DNA of 64,000 nucleotides. It comes from JAWWOL01 sp963797535. GTDB lineage: Bacteria; Actinomycetota; Actinomycetes; JAWWOL01. Positions 36,594 to 45,555 of the stretch are shown one piece after another. The position numbers and the translations under genes were made by a program. The stretch lies in assembly GCA_963797535.1 (NCBI GenBank), contig CAWCPQ010000001.1, positions 1,984,001 through 2,048,000 of the forward strand, given 5' to 3'. The stretch's first letter is position 1, and every line of letters begins with the position of its first letter. Under the pieces are notes generated by a model. The model saw nothing but the letters and a program-made list of their open reading frames with translations. It searched no databases and had not been told where the DNA came from.

Positions 36594-37789
36594 CGGCGAT
36601 CGTCCACCCCCTCGATGTGGCCGAGGCAGCGGAGGTCCTGCGCGGCGCGTCAGCGCAGCACGCCCGGCTGAGCTTCGCCGGATCGGGCACCAAGTCCGGC
36701 TGGGCCGGCACTCCGGATCCGGCAGACCTCACCGTCAGCACGGGTTCGATGGCATCCATGCTCACCCACCATCCCGGCGACCTGACGGCGTCCGTGCAGG
36801 CGGGCATGCGCCTGGCCGACCTGCAGAGAGTCCTGGCGGGTGCGGGACAGTGGCTCGCCATCGACCCACCGACGGAGTCGCTCGGAGCCACCATCGGCGG
36901 CCTGCTGGCGACAGGAGAAGCCGGCCCTCGCCGACTGCAGTACGGGAGCATGCGCGACCTCGCCATCGGTGCAACGCTCGTGCTCGCCGACGGCAGCGTC
37001 GTCCACACCGGCAGCCACGTGATCAAGAATGTCGCCGGCTACGACCTCACGAAATTGTTCTTCGGGTCGTTCGGAACCCTTGGCCTCATTGGCGAAGTCA
37101 TCCTTCGACTGCACCCGTTGCCGGTTTCCTCGGCGACGGTGGTGGCCGAGGCAAGTCCGAAGGACGCCGTACGGGCCGGGCTGGCCCTGGCCACGTCGGG
37201 TCTGCAGCTCAGCGCGGTGGAGTGGAGCAGGCAGCCGGGTGCCGGCTCGGGAGACTGCGACGAGACCCTGCTCGTGCGGCTGGACTCCAGGTCAACGGCA
37301 ACGGCGGCCGGGCTGCACAGGGTCCAGCAGGTGCTTGCCGAGCTGGGACTGGCAGCGGTTCCGCTGACCGTCCCCGATGCGGAGGAGCAGTGGCGCAAGC
37401 ATGCCGAGAAGACCGAGCCGGGCGCACAAGAGTCCGTCGTTGGCATCGCCATCCTGCCCAGCCGGCTGGCGGAGGCCATCGACCAAGCCATCAGGCTTGC
37501 TGTCACCCACAACGTCCACCTCCGCCTGTCGAGCAGCATCTTGCTCGGGCTGCTGAACGTCGCCGTGACAGGGACGGTCCCGTCCCAGGCCGCCTTCATC
37601 GACGAGCTCCGGCAGTCGCTGCTGAAGGCTGGCGCTTCCGTGTCACTGCGCGATCGACCAGCCGAGGTCGACGCAGCTCTGGACCCCATGGGGCCTCCCC
37701 CGGCGGACGTCGCGCTGATGCGCGCCATCCAGGGACAGCTCGACCCCGACAAGCGTTGTGCCCCCGGCAGATTTCGCGGCTGGTACTGA
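36590..37789 (+). CDS. glcE: glycolate oxidase FAD-binding subunit GlcE
   Basis: A 399-residue second FAD-binding subunit of glycolate oxidase. The PCMH domain is recognisable by RLSFAGSGTKSGWAGTPDPA, LTVSTGSMASML, QAGMRLADLQRVLAGAGQ and GATIGGLLATGEAGPRRLQY, followed by KNVAGYDLTKLFFGSFGTLG. The C-terminal part is less conserved and ends LDPDKRCAPGRF. Start ATG 36590 overlaps glcD by 4 bases; glcF follows 16 bases downstream. Confidence 0.92.
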   Translation: MTAIVHPLDVAEAAEVLRGASAQHARLSFAGSGTKSGWAGTPDPADLTVSTGSMASMLTHHPGDLTASVQAGMRLADLQRVLAGAGQWLAIDPPTESLGATIGGLLATGEAGPRRLQYGSMRDLAIGATLVLADGSVVHTGSHVIKNVAGYDLTKLFFGSFGTLGLIGEVILRLHPLPVSSATVVAEASPKDAVRAGLALATSGLQLSAVEWSRQPGAGSGDCDETLLVRLDSRSTATAAGLHRVQQVLAELGLAAVPLTVPDAEEQWRKHAEKTEPGAQESVVGIAILPSRLAEAIDQAIRLAVTHNVHLRLSSSILLGLLNVAVTGTVPSQAAFIDELRQSLLKAGASVSLRDRPAEVDAALDPMGPPPADVALMRAIQGQLDPDKRCAPGRFRGWY

Positions 37790-37805
37790 GGATGGGAGTC
37801 CGACA

Positions 37806-39161
37806 GTGACCGAGGTCCCCGATGCAGCGAACAGCATCTTCGACAGCGTGCGGCCGCCATCGAAGGACCTCATCTCCGACTGCGTCCATTGCGGCTTCTG
37901 CCTGCCGGCCTGCCCCACCTACCTGCTCTCGGGCGAGGAGATGGAGTCCCCGCGCGGTCGCATCTACCTGATGAAGGCCGGCGATGAGGGCACCGTGCCG
38001 ATGGACGATGCCTTCACCGAGCACTTCGACTCCTGCCTCGGCTGCTTGTCCTGCGTGACGGCCTGTCCGAGTGGGGTCCAGTACGGTGCACTCATCGAGG
38101 CAGTCCGACCCCAGCTCGAGCGCAACCATCCGCGTACCAGGGCGGACCGGCTGTTCCGAGGAGCGGTCTTCGCCGTCTTTCCCTACCCCAACCGGCTGCG
38201 GGTGGCTGCTCTTGTCGGGGTGGTCTACCAACGACTGCTTCGCCCTCTGGTGAGGGCGTCCGGGTTGCTACGCCGGTTGCCGGTTCGGCTGCAGGCGATG
38301 GAAGCCCTGCTACCGCCGGTTCGGCTGCACGACCTGACCGTCAGAGTCCCGGAGCACACCCCACCGGCGTCGCCGGTTCGGCAGCGCGTCGCCCTGCTGA
38401 CCGGCTGCGCGCAGCAAGTGTTCTTCTCCGAGGTCAACTCCGCCACGGTTCGGGTCCTGGCCGCGGAAGGCTGCGAGGTCTACGCGCCCGCCGGTCAACG
38501 CTGCTGCGGGGCGCTTTCCCTGCACGCCGGGCGCGAACCCGAGGCGCTCGACCGGGCCAGGGCCCTGATCGACTGCTTCGAGGGCGTCGACGTCGAGCGG
38601 ATCGCGGTCAACGTCGCCGGCTGCGGTGCGACGATGAAGGACTACGGCCACCTGCTGCGCGACGACCCCCTGTACGCGCAGCGGGCGGCGGCGTTCTCCG
38701 CCAAGGTTCGCGACATCACCGAGCTCCTCGACGAGCTGGGGCCAGTGGCACCACGCCATCCCGTGCCGGCGAGACTCGCCTACCACGACGCCTGTCACCT
38801 CGCGCATGCCCAGAGCATCCGCACCCAGCCGCGCGCGGTCCTGGCCACGATTCCGGGCCTGGAAACGGTCGACATCCCCGAGTGGGACATCTGCTGCGGC
38901 TCAGCCGGCATCTACAACCTGGTCGAGCCAGAGACCGCTGAGCAGCTGGGCAAGCGCAAGGTGGACAACATCCGCAGTGTCGGGGCGGATGCCATCGCGA
39001 CCGCCAACCCCGGCTGCCTGATCCAGATCGGCCGATACCTCCAGCCGCCGCTGCCGCTCTACCACCCCGTACAGCTGCTCGACTTCTCCCTCCGGGGCAT
39101 CGACCCGTTCGGTGGAGGCACGAGCGCGGTCAGCTCGCGGCGGCCGCGACCAGCAGGGTGA
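37806..39161 (+). CDS. glcF: glycolate oxidase iron-sulfur subunit GlcF
   Basis: A 451-residue electron transfer subunit. Two [4Fe-4S] motifs near the N-terminus (CVHCGFCLPACPTY and CLGCLSCVTACPSGV) are followed by two CCG cysteine-rich domains (CCGALSLHAG, CCGSAGIYN) of the heterodisulfide-reductase type. The GTG at 37806 has GGGAGTCC upstream. It passes electrons from GlcDE to the quinone pool. The gene is complete, so the three-subunit enzyme is intact. Its 3' end overlaps the convergent SRPBCC gene by 32 bases. Confidence 0.94.
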   Translation: MTEVPDAANSIFDSVRPPSKDLISDCVHCGFCLPACPTYLLSGEEMESPRGRIYLMKAGDEGTVPMDDAFTEHFDSCLGCLSCVTACPSGVQYGALIEAVRPQLERNHPRTRADRLFRGAVFAVFPYPNRLRVAALVGVVYQRLLRPLVRASGLLRRLPVRLQAMEALLPPVRLHDLTVRVPEHTPPASPVRQRVALLTGCAQQVFFSEVNSATVRVLAAEGCEVYAPAGQRCCGALSLHAGREPEALDRARALIDCFEGVDVERIAVNVAGCGATMKDYGHLLRDDPLYAQRAAAFSAKVRDITELLDELGPVAPRHPVPARLAYHDACHLAHAQSIRTQPRAVLATIPGLETVDIPEWDICCGSAGIYNLVEPETAEQLGKRKVDNIRSVGADAIATANPGCLIQIGRYLQPPLPLYHPVQLLDFSLRGIDPFGGGTSAVSSRRPRPAG

Positions 39162-39597
39162 TGCTGCGGCGCAGCGCGTGTGCCGGCACCCGCGGCAGCG
39201 CGGCTCTGGCGGCGGTGTCGGCCTCGCTGACGTTGGTCCAGTCGTAGGTGTGGACGACGGTCGTACGCCCGCGCTCGTTGGGCGTCAGCTGCCAGCGCCA
39301 GCGCACCCCGGTGGGTGGCTCGCCCTCGTCGGCGGTGGCCCAGGCGATCACCCGGTCCGGCTCGAACGTCAGCACCTCGTTCACCGTCCGGTAGTCGCCC
39401 CTCACCGGGTCGTGCATCTGCATCGTGAACACTTGCCCGACCTCGGTGATCGGCGCGGCGTCAACCGCGCCCCGCAGCATGCCCGACCCGTCGATCTCGC
39501 TGTGCCGAGCCGGGTCGGCGAGCACGGCGAACATGGCGGTGGCCGACACGTCGACGACAACTTGCACGAGGATCTGGGTCTCGGTCTGCTCAATCAC
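39130..39597 (-). CDS. SRPBCC-superfamily protein
   Basis: A 155-residue START/Bet v1-like ligand-binding fold. Typical features are the first strand ILVQVVVDVSATAMFAVLAD followed by PARHSEIDGSGM, the mid part GQVFTMQMHDPVRGDYRTVN and a long C-terminal helix (RVPAHALRRSITLLVAA). GTG 39597 is chosen as start; the region upstream is short (33 bases to the divergent peptidase gene) and no good ribosome binding site is seen, so a leaderless mRNA is possible. The ligand is unknown. Confidence 0.8.
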   Translation of the reverse strand: MIEQTETQILVQVVVDVSATAMFAVLADPARHSEIDGSGMLRGAVDAAPITEVGQVFTMQMHDPVRGDYRTVNEVLTFEPDRVIAWATADEGEPPTGVRWRWQLTPNERGRTTVVHTYDWTNVSEADTAARAALPRVPAHALRRSITLLVAAAAS

Positions 39598-39630
39598 GCC
39601 ACCATGATGCCCGAGCGCTAGCGTGAACCC

Positions 39631-41061
39631 ATGACATCCGACGTGCGCTCGTTCGTGACAGAGCATCGCGGCGACCTGCTCGCCGACCTTGACGCGTTCC
39701 TGCGGATCGAGGGGATCAGCGCTCAGCCGGTGCACCACGCCGACGTGGAGACGAGTGCCCGGTGGCTGGCCGAGGCCTTCCGCCGTACCGGATTCCCGGT
39801 CGTGGAGGTCTGGGAGATCCCGGACGGGCTGCCGGCGGTCTTTGCCGAGTGGCCGTCCTCGGACCCGGCTGCGCCGACCGTCCTGGTCTACGGCCACCAC
39901 GACGTCCAGCCGGTGGATCCGCTCGAGCTGTGGCACACCGGTCCGTTCGACCCGACCATCGACGGCGACGTGCTGCGGGCGCGCGGTGCCTCCGACGACA
40001 AGGGGCAGCTGCTCTTCCACCTGCTGGGGGTACGGGCTCACCTCGCCGCGACGGGGCGCACGTCCCCGGCGGTGCACCTGAAGTTTCTGATCGAGGGCGA
40101 GGAGGAGTCGGGCTCACCGAACTTCGAGCAGCTGATGCTGGACCACCGGGCTGCCCTCGACTGCGACGTGGTCGTCGTCACGGACAGCGGCATGCTGGCC
40201 GAGGACGTCCCGAGTGCCGTGACCGGGATGCGCGGCCTGGTGCTGTGCACCGTCGGGTTCCACGGCCCCGACCTCGACCTGCACTCCGGCGTGTTCGGCG
40301 GTGCAGTGCCCAACCCGGCCACCGGGATCGCCCGGCTGGTCGCAGCGCTGCACGACGAGAATGGCCGGATAAGGGTCGAGGGCTTCTACGACGACGTGCT
40401 CGAGCTGACCGTCGAGGAGCAGCAGCTGTTTGCTCAGGTGCCCTTCGATGCCCAAGAGTTCTTGGCCACCAGCCAGTCTCGGGCTCTGGTGGGCGAGGCT
40501 GGGTTCGGCACGTTGGAACGGATCGGGGCACGGCCCACGGCTGAGGTAAACGGGATCGGCGGCGGCTACCAGGGCGACGGCGGCAAGACAATCGTGCCCA
40601 GCGACGCCTTCGCCAAGGTGTCGTTCCGGCTGGTTGCCAACCAGGTGCCGGAGCGGATCAGGGGCCTCGTCGACCGCTTCATCGCCGACCACACGCCGCC
40701 GGGCATCATCGCCACCGTCGAGTGGGAGGGCGATGGCGCTGCCGCCTGCCTCGTCGACATCACAACCCCTGCGTACCAAGCATTGTCGCGGGCCGTGTGC
40801 CGGGCCTTCGACGCCGACATCATGCTGCCGAGCCGCGAAGGCGGCTCCGGGCCCGAGGCCGCCATCGTCGGAATCCTCGGTGCTCCCATGGTCTTTCTCG
40901 GGGTCGGTCTGCCGGACGACCAGATCCACGCGCCCAACGAGAAGGTGACGCTGTCGATGCTGTACAAGGGCGCCGAGGCTGCGGCACATCTGTGGCAGGA
41001 GCTGGCCGAGGTCGGGCGTTCGGGTCTGGCAGCGCCTCAGCCGGCGACGGGTGCCAGCTGA
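39631..41061 (+). CDS. M20-family metallo-dipeptidase
   Basis: A 476-residue di-zinc exopeptidase. Metal-binding motifs are present in order: LVYGHHDVQPVDP (first His), GASDDKGQLLFHL (bridging Asp), FLIEGEEESGSPN (catalytic Glu and ligand), TDSGML and the last ligand region LPSREGGSGPEAAIVG. A dimerisation domain lies in the middle (FHGPDLDLHSGVFGG). It acts on dipeptides or N-acyl amino acids in the cytoplasm; the exact substrate is open. The 3' end overlaps the convergent SpoIIM-like gene by 25 bases. Confidence 0.93.
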   Translation: MTSDVRSFVTEHRGDLLADLDAFLRIEGISAQPVHHADVETSARWLAEAFRRTGFPVVEVWEIPDGLPAVFAEWPSSDPAAPTVLVYGHHDVQPVDPLELWHTGPFDPTIDGDVLRARGASDDKGQLLFHLLGVRAHLAATGRTSPAVHLKFLIEGEEESGSPNFEQLMLDHRAALDCDVVVVTDSGMLAEDVPSAVTGMRGLVLCTVGFHGPDLDLHSGVFGGAVPNPATGIARLVAALHDENGRIRVEGFYDDVLELTVEEQQLFAQVPFDAQEFLATSQSRALVGEAGFGTLERIGARPTAEVNGIGGGYQGDGGKTIVPSDAFAKVSFRLVANQVPERIRGLVDRFIADHTPPGIIATVEWEGDGAAACLVDITTPAYQALSRAVCRAFDADIMLPSREGGSGPEAAIVGILGAPMVFLGVGLPDDQIHAPNEKVTLSMLYKGAEAAAHLWQELAEVGRSGLAAPQPATGAS

Positions 41062-42047
41062 GCCCGGAGCTCGAGGGAGACGTCACCGGTCTCGCCGGCA
41101 CGGACCGCACGGCCACCCAGCACGATGATGTAGGCCATGAAGGCGCACCACACCGTCACGCCGATCGCAATCCGGAGCCAGGTCGGGAACGGCGCCGGGG
41201 TGACGAAGCCCTCGAGAATGCCCGAGACGCACAGCACGCCGATCAGGCCCAGCACGACCGACCCGGCGGCGCGGCCCTCGGCGGCGAGCGCGTCGGCTCT
41301 CGTACGAGGGCCGGGGTCAATCACCGTCCAGCCCAGCTTGAAGCCCACACCGGCCGAGATGAACAACGCAGTCAGCTCGAGCGTCCCGTGCGGCAGGATC
41401 AGACCGAAGAACTCGCCGCCGTGGCCGGCCGCAACCATGTAGCCACCGTCAATGCCGACGTTGATCGCGTTGTTCAGCATCAGAAAGAACGTCGGGATGC
41501 CGAGAAACACACCGGTGATGAGCGACAACGCCGCGACCCATGCGTTGTTGATCCAGACGTGGAAGGCGAAATCGTGGGCGGGGTGATCGGAGTAGTAGTT
41601 CTTGAAGTCGTGGTCCACGAGCTGGCGCACCACGCCCGGCGGGGCGAGCTGAGCCTGGACGTGCGGGTGGGTGGCGATCCACGCTCCCAACGCGAGCGCG
41701 ATGACGAGGAAGATCACGCCGACGGACACCCACCAACGCCACAGTCGGTACAGCTCGGCGGGGAACCGCACGACAACGAAGTGCCGCAGATGCGTCCAGG
41801 CATTGCCACGGGACCCGGTGACGGCGCTGCGCGACTCGGCGACCAGCCGGGACAGCTTGCTGATCAGGCTCGGATCGGGCGTGGCCGACCGTACGACCGA
41901 AAGATCGGTGGCGGTGCGCTGGTAGAGCAGCACCAGCTCGTCGATCTCCTCCCCGCTCATCCGGCGGGGCCGGCGGGCACGGCGGTTCAGCTCGCCGAGC
42001 CGGTTCCACTGCGGGGTACGGGCGGCGACGAACGCATCGACGTCCAC
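41037..42047 (-). CDS. SpoIIM-family (stage II sporulation M-like) membrane protein
   Basis: A 336-residue membrane protein with a cytoplasmic helical N-terminus (SGEEIDELVLLYQRTATDLS, then VRSATPDPSLISKLSRLV) and five to six helices (WVSVGVIFLVIALALGAWI, WINNAWVAALSLITGVFLGI, GILEGFVTPAPFPTWLRIAI). Family signs include GLILPHGTLELTALFISAGV. In non-sporulating actinobacteria it belongs to the MoxR/DUF58 envelope cluster; here it is separated from that cluster by the fdh/glc block. It is divergent from the RDD gene. Confidence 0.9.
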   Translation of the reverse strand: MDVDAFVAARTPQWNRLGELNRRARRPRRMSGEEIDELVLLYQRTATDLSVVRSATPDPSLISKLSRLVAESRSAVTGSRGNAWTHLRHFVVVRFPAELYRLWRWWVSVGVIFLVIALALGAWIATHPHVQAQLAPPGVVRQLVDHDFKNYYSDHPAHDFAFHVWINNAWVAALSLITGVFLGIPTFFLMLNNAINVGIDGGYMVAAGHGGEFFGLILPHGTLELTALFISAGVGFKLGWTVIDPGPRTRADALAAEGRAAGSVVLGLIGVLCVSGILEGFVTPAPFPTWLRIAIGVTVWCAFMAYIIVLGGRAVRAGETGDVSLELRAQLAPVAG

Positions 42048-42139
42048 GCCGCACCCCCTTTCCGGGACGATCGAACCGGCTGCAGGCAGACTATCGCTCA
42101 GGCGGGGCGCGGGGACCGCATCTCAACGGAGGGGCGCGC

Positions 42140-43039
42140 ATGACGTACGGCTACTCGGCGCCGGGCACCCACGTGACCGGTGAGGCCGTGACCCTCGAGC
42201 TGCCCGTGGCGCGGCTCGGGTCGCGGACGTTGGCCGTCTTCATCGACCTGATCCTCGAGTCCGTGCTGTTCTTCGGACTCGCCCTGGGCTTCGCAGCGCT
42301 GCCGTTGAACCTCGACTCCGACCTGCAGGGGACCTTCGTCCTGCTGCTGTTCCTCGCGGTGCTCGTCGGCTACCCGGTGTTCACGACCATGCTCTTCCAC
42401 GGCCGCACCATCGGAAAGATGGTCATGGGTCTGCGGGTGCTCCGCGACGACGGTGGCCCGGCATCGTTCACCGCGGTGCTCATGCGCGAGGGTGTTGGCG
42501 TGCTGCTGGAGAAGCCCGGCATCACGTTGGGGGTCTGCGCGATCCTGACCAGCATGGGTTCGGAGCGGGCCAAGCGGCTCGGGGACATGGTCGGCGGCAC
42601 GATCGTCGTCCTCGAGCGAGTGCCCCAGCAGAACCTGGCCCCGGTGATGATGCCGCCGCCGCTCGCTGGCTGGGCCGCAACGGTCGACCTGTCCCGCATC
42701 CCCGACTCGCTCGGCATGGGCATCCGCCAGTTCCTGGCCCGCGCACCGCAGCTCGACCCGGCTGCCCGCGAACGCGTCGGGGGCCAGCTGGCGGCGCAGG
42801 TCGCGGCTTTGACCTCGCCACCGCCGCCGCCAGGGACGCCGGGCTGGGCCTTCCTCACGGCCGTCCTGGCCGAACGGCGGCGCCGCGAAGAGCTGCGTGC
42901 CCACCGCCCGACCGGCCCGGCTGCGCCACTGCCGCCACCGGTCATGGGTGGGCAGCCAACGGGGTACGGGACGCCCGCTTCGGCGCCGCCGCAGGGCCCG
43001 CCGGCCCCCGGCCCCGGCGGGTTCCCCGTACCCTCCTAG
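42140..43039 (+). CDS. RDD-family membrane protein
   Basis: A 299-residue protein with the RDD signature in the first helix region (LGSRTLAVFIDLILESVLFF) and a second motif (GRTIGKMVMGLRVLRDDGG). It has three to four helices and a soluble C-terminal half ending in a Pro/Gly-rich tail (PPQGPPAPGPGGFPVPS). It starts at ATG 42140 with GGAGGGGCGCGC upstream. RDD proteins of this type normally follow the SpoIIM-like and DUF58 genes, so this marks the resumption of the interrupted cluster. Transport activity is known for some RDD proteins but cannot be inferred here. Confidence 0.9.
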   Translation: MTYGYSAPGTHVTGEAVTLELPVARLGSRTLAVFIDLILESVLFFGLALGFAALPLNLDSDLQGTFVLLLFLAVLVGYPVFTTMLFHGRTIGKMVMGLRVLRDDGGPASFTAVLMREGVGVLLEKPGITLGVCAILTSMGSERAKRLGDMVGGTIVVLERVPQQNLAPVMMPPPLAGWAATVDLSRIPDSLGMGIRQFLARAPQLDPAARERVGGQLAAQVAALTSPPPPPGTPGWAFLTAVLAERRRREELRAHRPTGPAAPLPPPVMGGQPTGYGTPASAPPQGPPAPGPGGFPVPS

Positions 43040-43048
43040 CGACGGTCC

Positions 43049-44560
43049 TCAGCCGACCCGGAACGACGCCCTGCCGGGATACCAGCCGGCCAGGCCGGCG
43101 CTCACGAGGTGAGCTCCCTTGCCGGACTTCTTGGCGATGGCGAAGGTGACGAGGCCATGGGCGTTGGTGTGCTTGATCACGTTGCCGACGCGCACCGCTG
43201 CTCCCGCGACCGCTACGCCGGCGTCGGTGACCTTGACCGTGAGCCTTCCGCCGTGGACGTAGGAGATCTTGCCCGGTGCGACCGTCACCTTCAGCCCCTC
43301 GAGAATGCGGGTGCTGAAGATCTCGGCCTCCGGGTTGCCGGAGCCGTCCTTGTCCTTTCCGATGACGTTGATGACGGCGTCGAGCGGTCCGCGCGAACCG
43401 TCTCCGCCGGTGCGGGTCGGCGACTGGCCGGGCGTCGCTGGCGACCGCACGGCCCGGATCACGCCGAACTTCGTCACCGAGGGATTGGTGCGGGCCGCAT
43501 ACAACGTCTGGTTCTGAACCCACCAGACCCACAGCCGACCGCCGGGCGCTGCGCTGATGCCGGTGTACTGGATGTCGCCGGATGTGTGCAGGGCCACCGT
43601 GTGTGCCGTCCCGACGTGCCAGAGCACGAGCTTCTGGGGCAACGGGTAGCCGGAGGCGTACGCCGCCCACACACCCCCGCCGACGCGGCTGGTGACCGAG
43701 ACGTCCTGGCTCGGGTTGACCGACGCCCTAGCGCCTTCAAAGCTGATGGTCGACAGGGGCGCCGGCGCGCTCACCGGACCGATGGCCGGCCAGATCTTCG
43801 CAGAGTGGATTCCTTCGTACGCAGCGTGTGTGTCGCCCGAGTACCACAGCGCGTACGCTGCGCCGGTCTTGGTGTCCCGCGCGACGTTGACCTGTTCGGC
43901 GTCACCGGTGCCCGTCGTGTCGTGGTCGGGGTGAGCTGCCGGAGCTGCGGCGTCGAAACCGTCGTGGACGGTGACCCGGTTGCTGCTGCTGTACGCGCCC
44001 GCCGTCACCGGGTGCCCGTGGCCCACATCGACGACCCCGAAGCCGTAGTCACCGTACGCGGACGTGTTCTGCGACAGCGAGCCGGCGCCGAGCGCCCAGT
44101 GCGTGGCATCGCCGGCCCTGGCATAGGCCAGCTCGCCGTAGTAGGGATCCAAGCTGTTCACGGTGCGCTGGCCACCGAAGACGACCGTTGGTACTCCGCC
44201 AATCAGCACCGGATCGGGGTCGTTGGACGCCGACAACCAGTTGACCACGTTGGAGATGGGACCCAGCGGCTTGCCGTTGGAGCCGAGGATCCGGCTCTTG
44301 ATGATGCTGAAGTCGGCGGGCGTCTGCTGGTTCCAGACGACGAGGAGCTTGGTACCCCAACGGACCACCCGGGGCTGGGTCACCGTGCTGACGCCGGCAC
44401 CCGTCGACAGCTTGGTCCAGGGCGAGACAGGAGCCGGCTTGTGCACGGCCCGGGCCGCGTGCGCCGTTCCGGCTAGCGCTGTTGCCGTGGCGAGAACTGT
44501 CACCGTCGCCCCAGCGATCAGTCGGCGTGGATGACTCACGGGCATTCTGCTGGTCTTCAC
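43049..44560 (-). CDS. secreted beta-propeller-like protein with C-terminal Ig-like domain
   Basis: A 503-residue exported protein starting at GTG 44560 with AAGGGG upstream. The signal peptide covers about residues 1-35 (RRLIAGATVTVLATATALAG, ending AHA). The body has repeating beta units of propeller or BNR type (PRVVRWGTKLLVVWNQQTPA, DPVLIGGVPTVVFGG, VWAAYASGYPLPQKLVLWHV, GGRLWVWWVQNQTLYAA), suggesting six or seven blades. The C-terminal 90 residues look like an Ig-like domain (LTVKVTDAGVAVAGAAVRVG). No catalytic residues were recognised and no family name is given. Confidence 0.75.
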   Translation of the reverse strand: MKTSRMPVSHPRRLIAGATVTVLATATALAGTAHAARAVHKPAPVSPWTKLSTGAGVSTVTQPRVVRWGTKLLVVWNQQTPADFSIIKSRILGSNGKPLGPISNVVNWLSASNDPDPVLIGGVPTVVFGGQRTVNSLDPYYGELAYARAGDATHWALGAGSLSQNTSAYGDYGFGVVDVGHGHPVTAGAYSSSNRVTVHDGFDAAAPAAHPDHDTTGTGDAEQVNVARDTKTGAAYALWYSGDTHAAYEGIHSAKIWPAIGPVSAPAPLSTISFEGARASVNPSQDVSVTSRVGGGVWAAYASGYPLPQKLVLWHVGTAHTVALHTSGDIQYTGISAAPGGRLWVWWVQNQTLYAARTNPSVTKFGVIRAVRSPATPGQSPTRTGGDGSRGPLDAVINVIGKDKDGSGNPEAEIFSTRILEGLKVTVAPGKISYVHGGRLTVKVTDAGVAVAGAAVRVGNVIKHTNAHGLVTFAIAKKSGKGAHLVSAGLAGWYPGRASFRVG

Positions 44561-44617
44561 GGTGTCCCCTTCGAGCGATTGTGCGCGGAATTGTGTAGTG
44601 AGCGAGATCCCTTGGCG

Positions 44618-45151
44618 CTACTTGGTTGTGGGCGCGCCAGCCGTGATGCCGCAGGTGTTGGTCATGTAGACGGTGAGGCGATGTTCGGCAGCAACCGTCG
44701 CAGGATCGCCCAGCGCTGCCATGTCCGCCGGCGTCAGCTTCGCGTAGTCGTAGTGCACCTTGTCGAGAGCGGTCCAGACCTTGTCACTGGCCATCAGCAG
44801 CAGAACGACGTCCGACTTGATCGACGCAGGTGCGAGGTGCACCGCCTGCTGTTCTTCCTTACGAATCAAGGCAACTTGGTCCGCGATGGCTTTGTCGGTG
44901 TCGGCCGGGGCCGGCGGGTGGCTGATGGAGGCCGCGATCGCCTTGCAGAAGTCCCCTCCTCCGGTGGCTTTGACCGCCGCTGCCTTGGTGATCGCGGATC
45001 CTTGGGATGAAGAGATAGCAGCTGCGCCGGCCGACTTCGGTAGTGCCGCCGGGGAGGCGGAGCCTCCCCCGCACCCGGCCACCGTCAGTGCGAGCACGCC
45101 TGCTGTACCGACAATGCGAGCAATTCGGCCGTGACGTCCGACTCCGGTCAT
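44618..45151 (-). CDS. putative lipoprotein, unknown function
   Basis: A 177-residue lipoprotein with an N-terminal basic region, hydrophobic stretch (IVGTAGVLALTV) and lipobox VAGC, then a low-complexity Ser/Ala/Gly linker and a helical domain (ADTDKAIADQVALIRKEEQQ, LTPADMAALGDPATVAAEHR) ending with a cysteine near the C-terminus (MTNTCGITAG), which may pair with the FCKAI cysteine. The ATG at 45151 overlaps the stop of the DUF4242-like gene upstream, so the two are translated together. Families of this helical type occur in actinobacteria without known function. Confidence 0.75.
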   Translation of the reverse strand: MTGVGRHGRIARIVGTAGVLALTVAGCGGGSASPAALPKSAGAAAISSSQGSAITKAAAVKATGGGDFCKAIAASISHPPAPADTDKAIADQVALIRKEEQQAVHLAPASIKSDVVLLLMASDKVWTALDKVHYDYAKLTPADMAALGDPATVAAEHRLTVYMTNTCGITAGAPTTK

Positions 45152-45468
45152 GTGGGCTCCCTGGATGAAGTGGCCTGCGGAGATGGAATCGTCGGGCTCG
45201 CCTCGTACATGACCAGGGCGTCTGTGATCCTGTCGACGGCAAAGTCGGCCGCGAGATTCACGGCCCGTACGGCCTCGGGGCTAGCCGCCTGGAAGACGCA
45301 GAAGCACGTCTCCTCCGAGGGAAGGTAGGTCGAGTGCAGGTAGCGCACCGTGCCGGCACCGGCCAGCCCGGAGTCCCGGCAAGCACTCACCAGCCGGACA
45401 ACCGCGTCGGGCAGATGGGTGGCCGCGTCCGCCGTCAGGTAGCGCTCGACCAAGTAGGTCGACGCCAT
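45148..45468 (-). CDS. DUF4242-like (nickel-binding SCO4226-type) protein
   Basis: A 106-residue ferredoxin-like small protein beginning STYLVERYLTADAATHLPD, with VRYLHSTYLPSEETCFCVFQ as the central strands and SPEAVRAVNLAADFAVDRIT as the second helix, as in DUF4242 proteins. The start is taken at ATG 45468, because family members begin just before YLVER; GTG 45489 is an upstream alternative. It is translationally coupled (ATGA) to the downstream lipoprotein. Metal binding is known for one streptomycete relative but is unproven here. Confidence 0.72.
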   Translation of the reverse strand: MASTYLVERYLTADAATHLPDAVVRLVSACRDSGLAGAGTVRYLHSTYLPSEETCFCVFQAASPEAVRAVNLAADFAVDRITDALVMYEASPTIPSPQATSSREPT

Positions 45469-45555
45469 CCCTGTCCCGGTGTTCTCCACCCGTCGGACGC
45501 TAGGGCGCGGCTGCGGTCGGGCGCGTCCGTGGAACTACGCAACTTCGAGGGTGAA

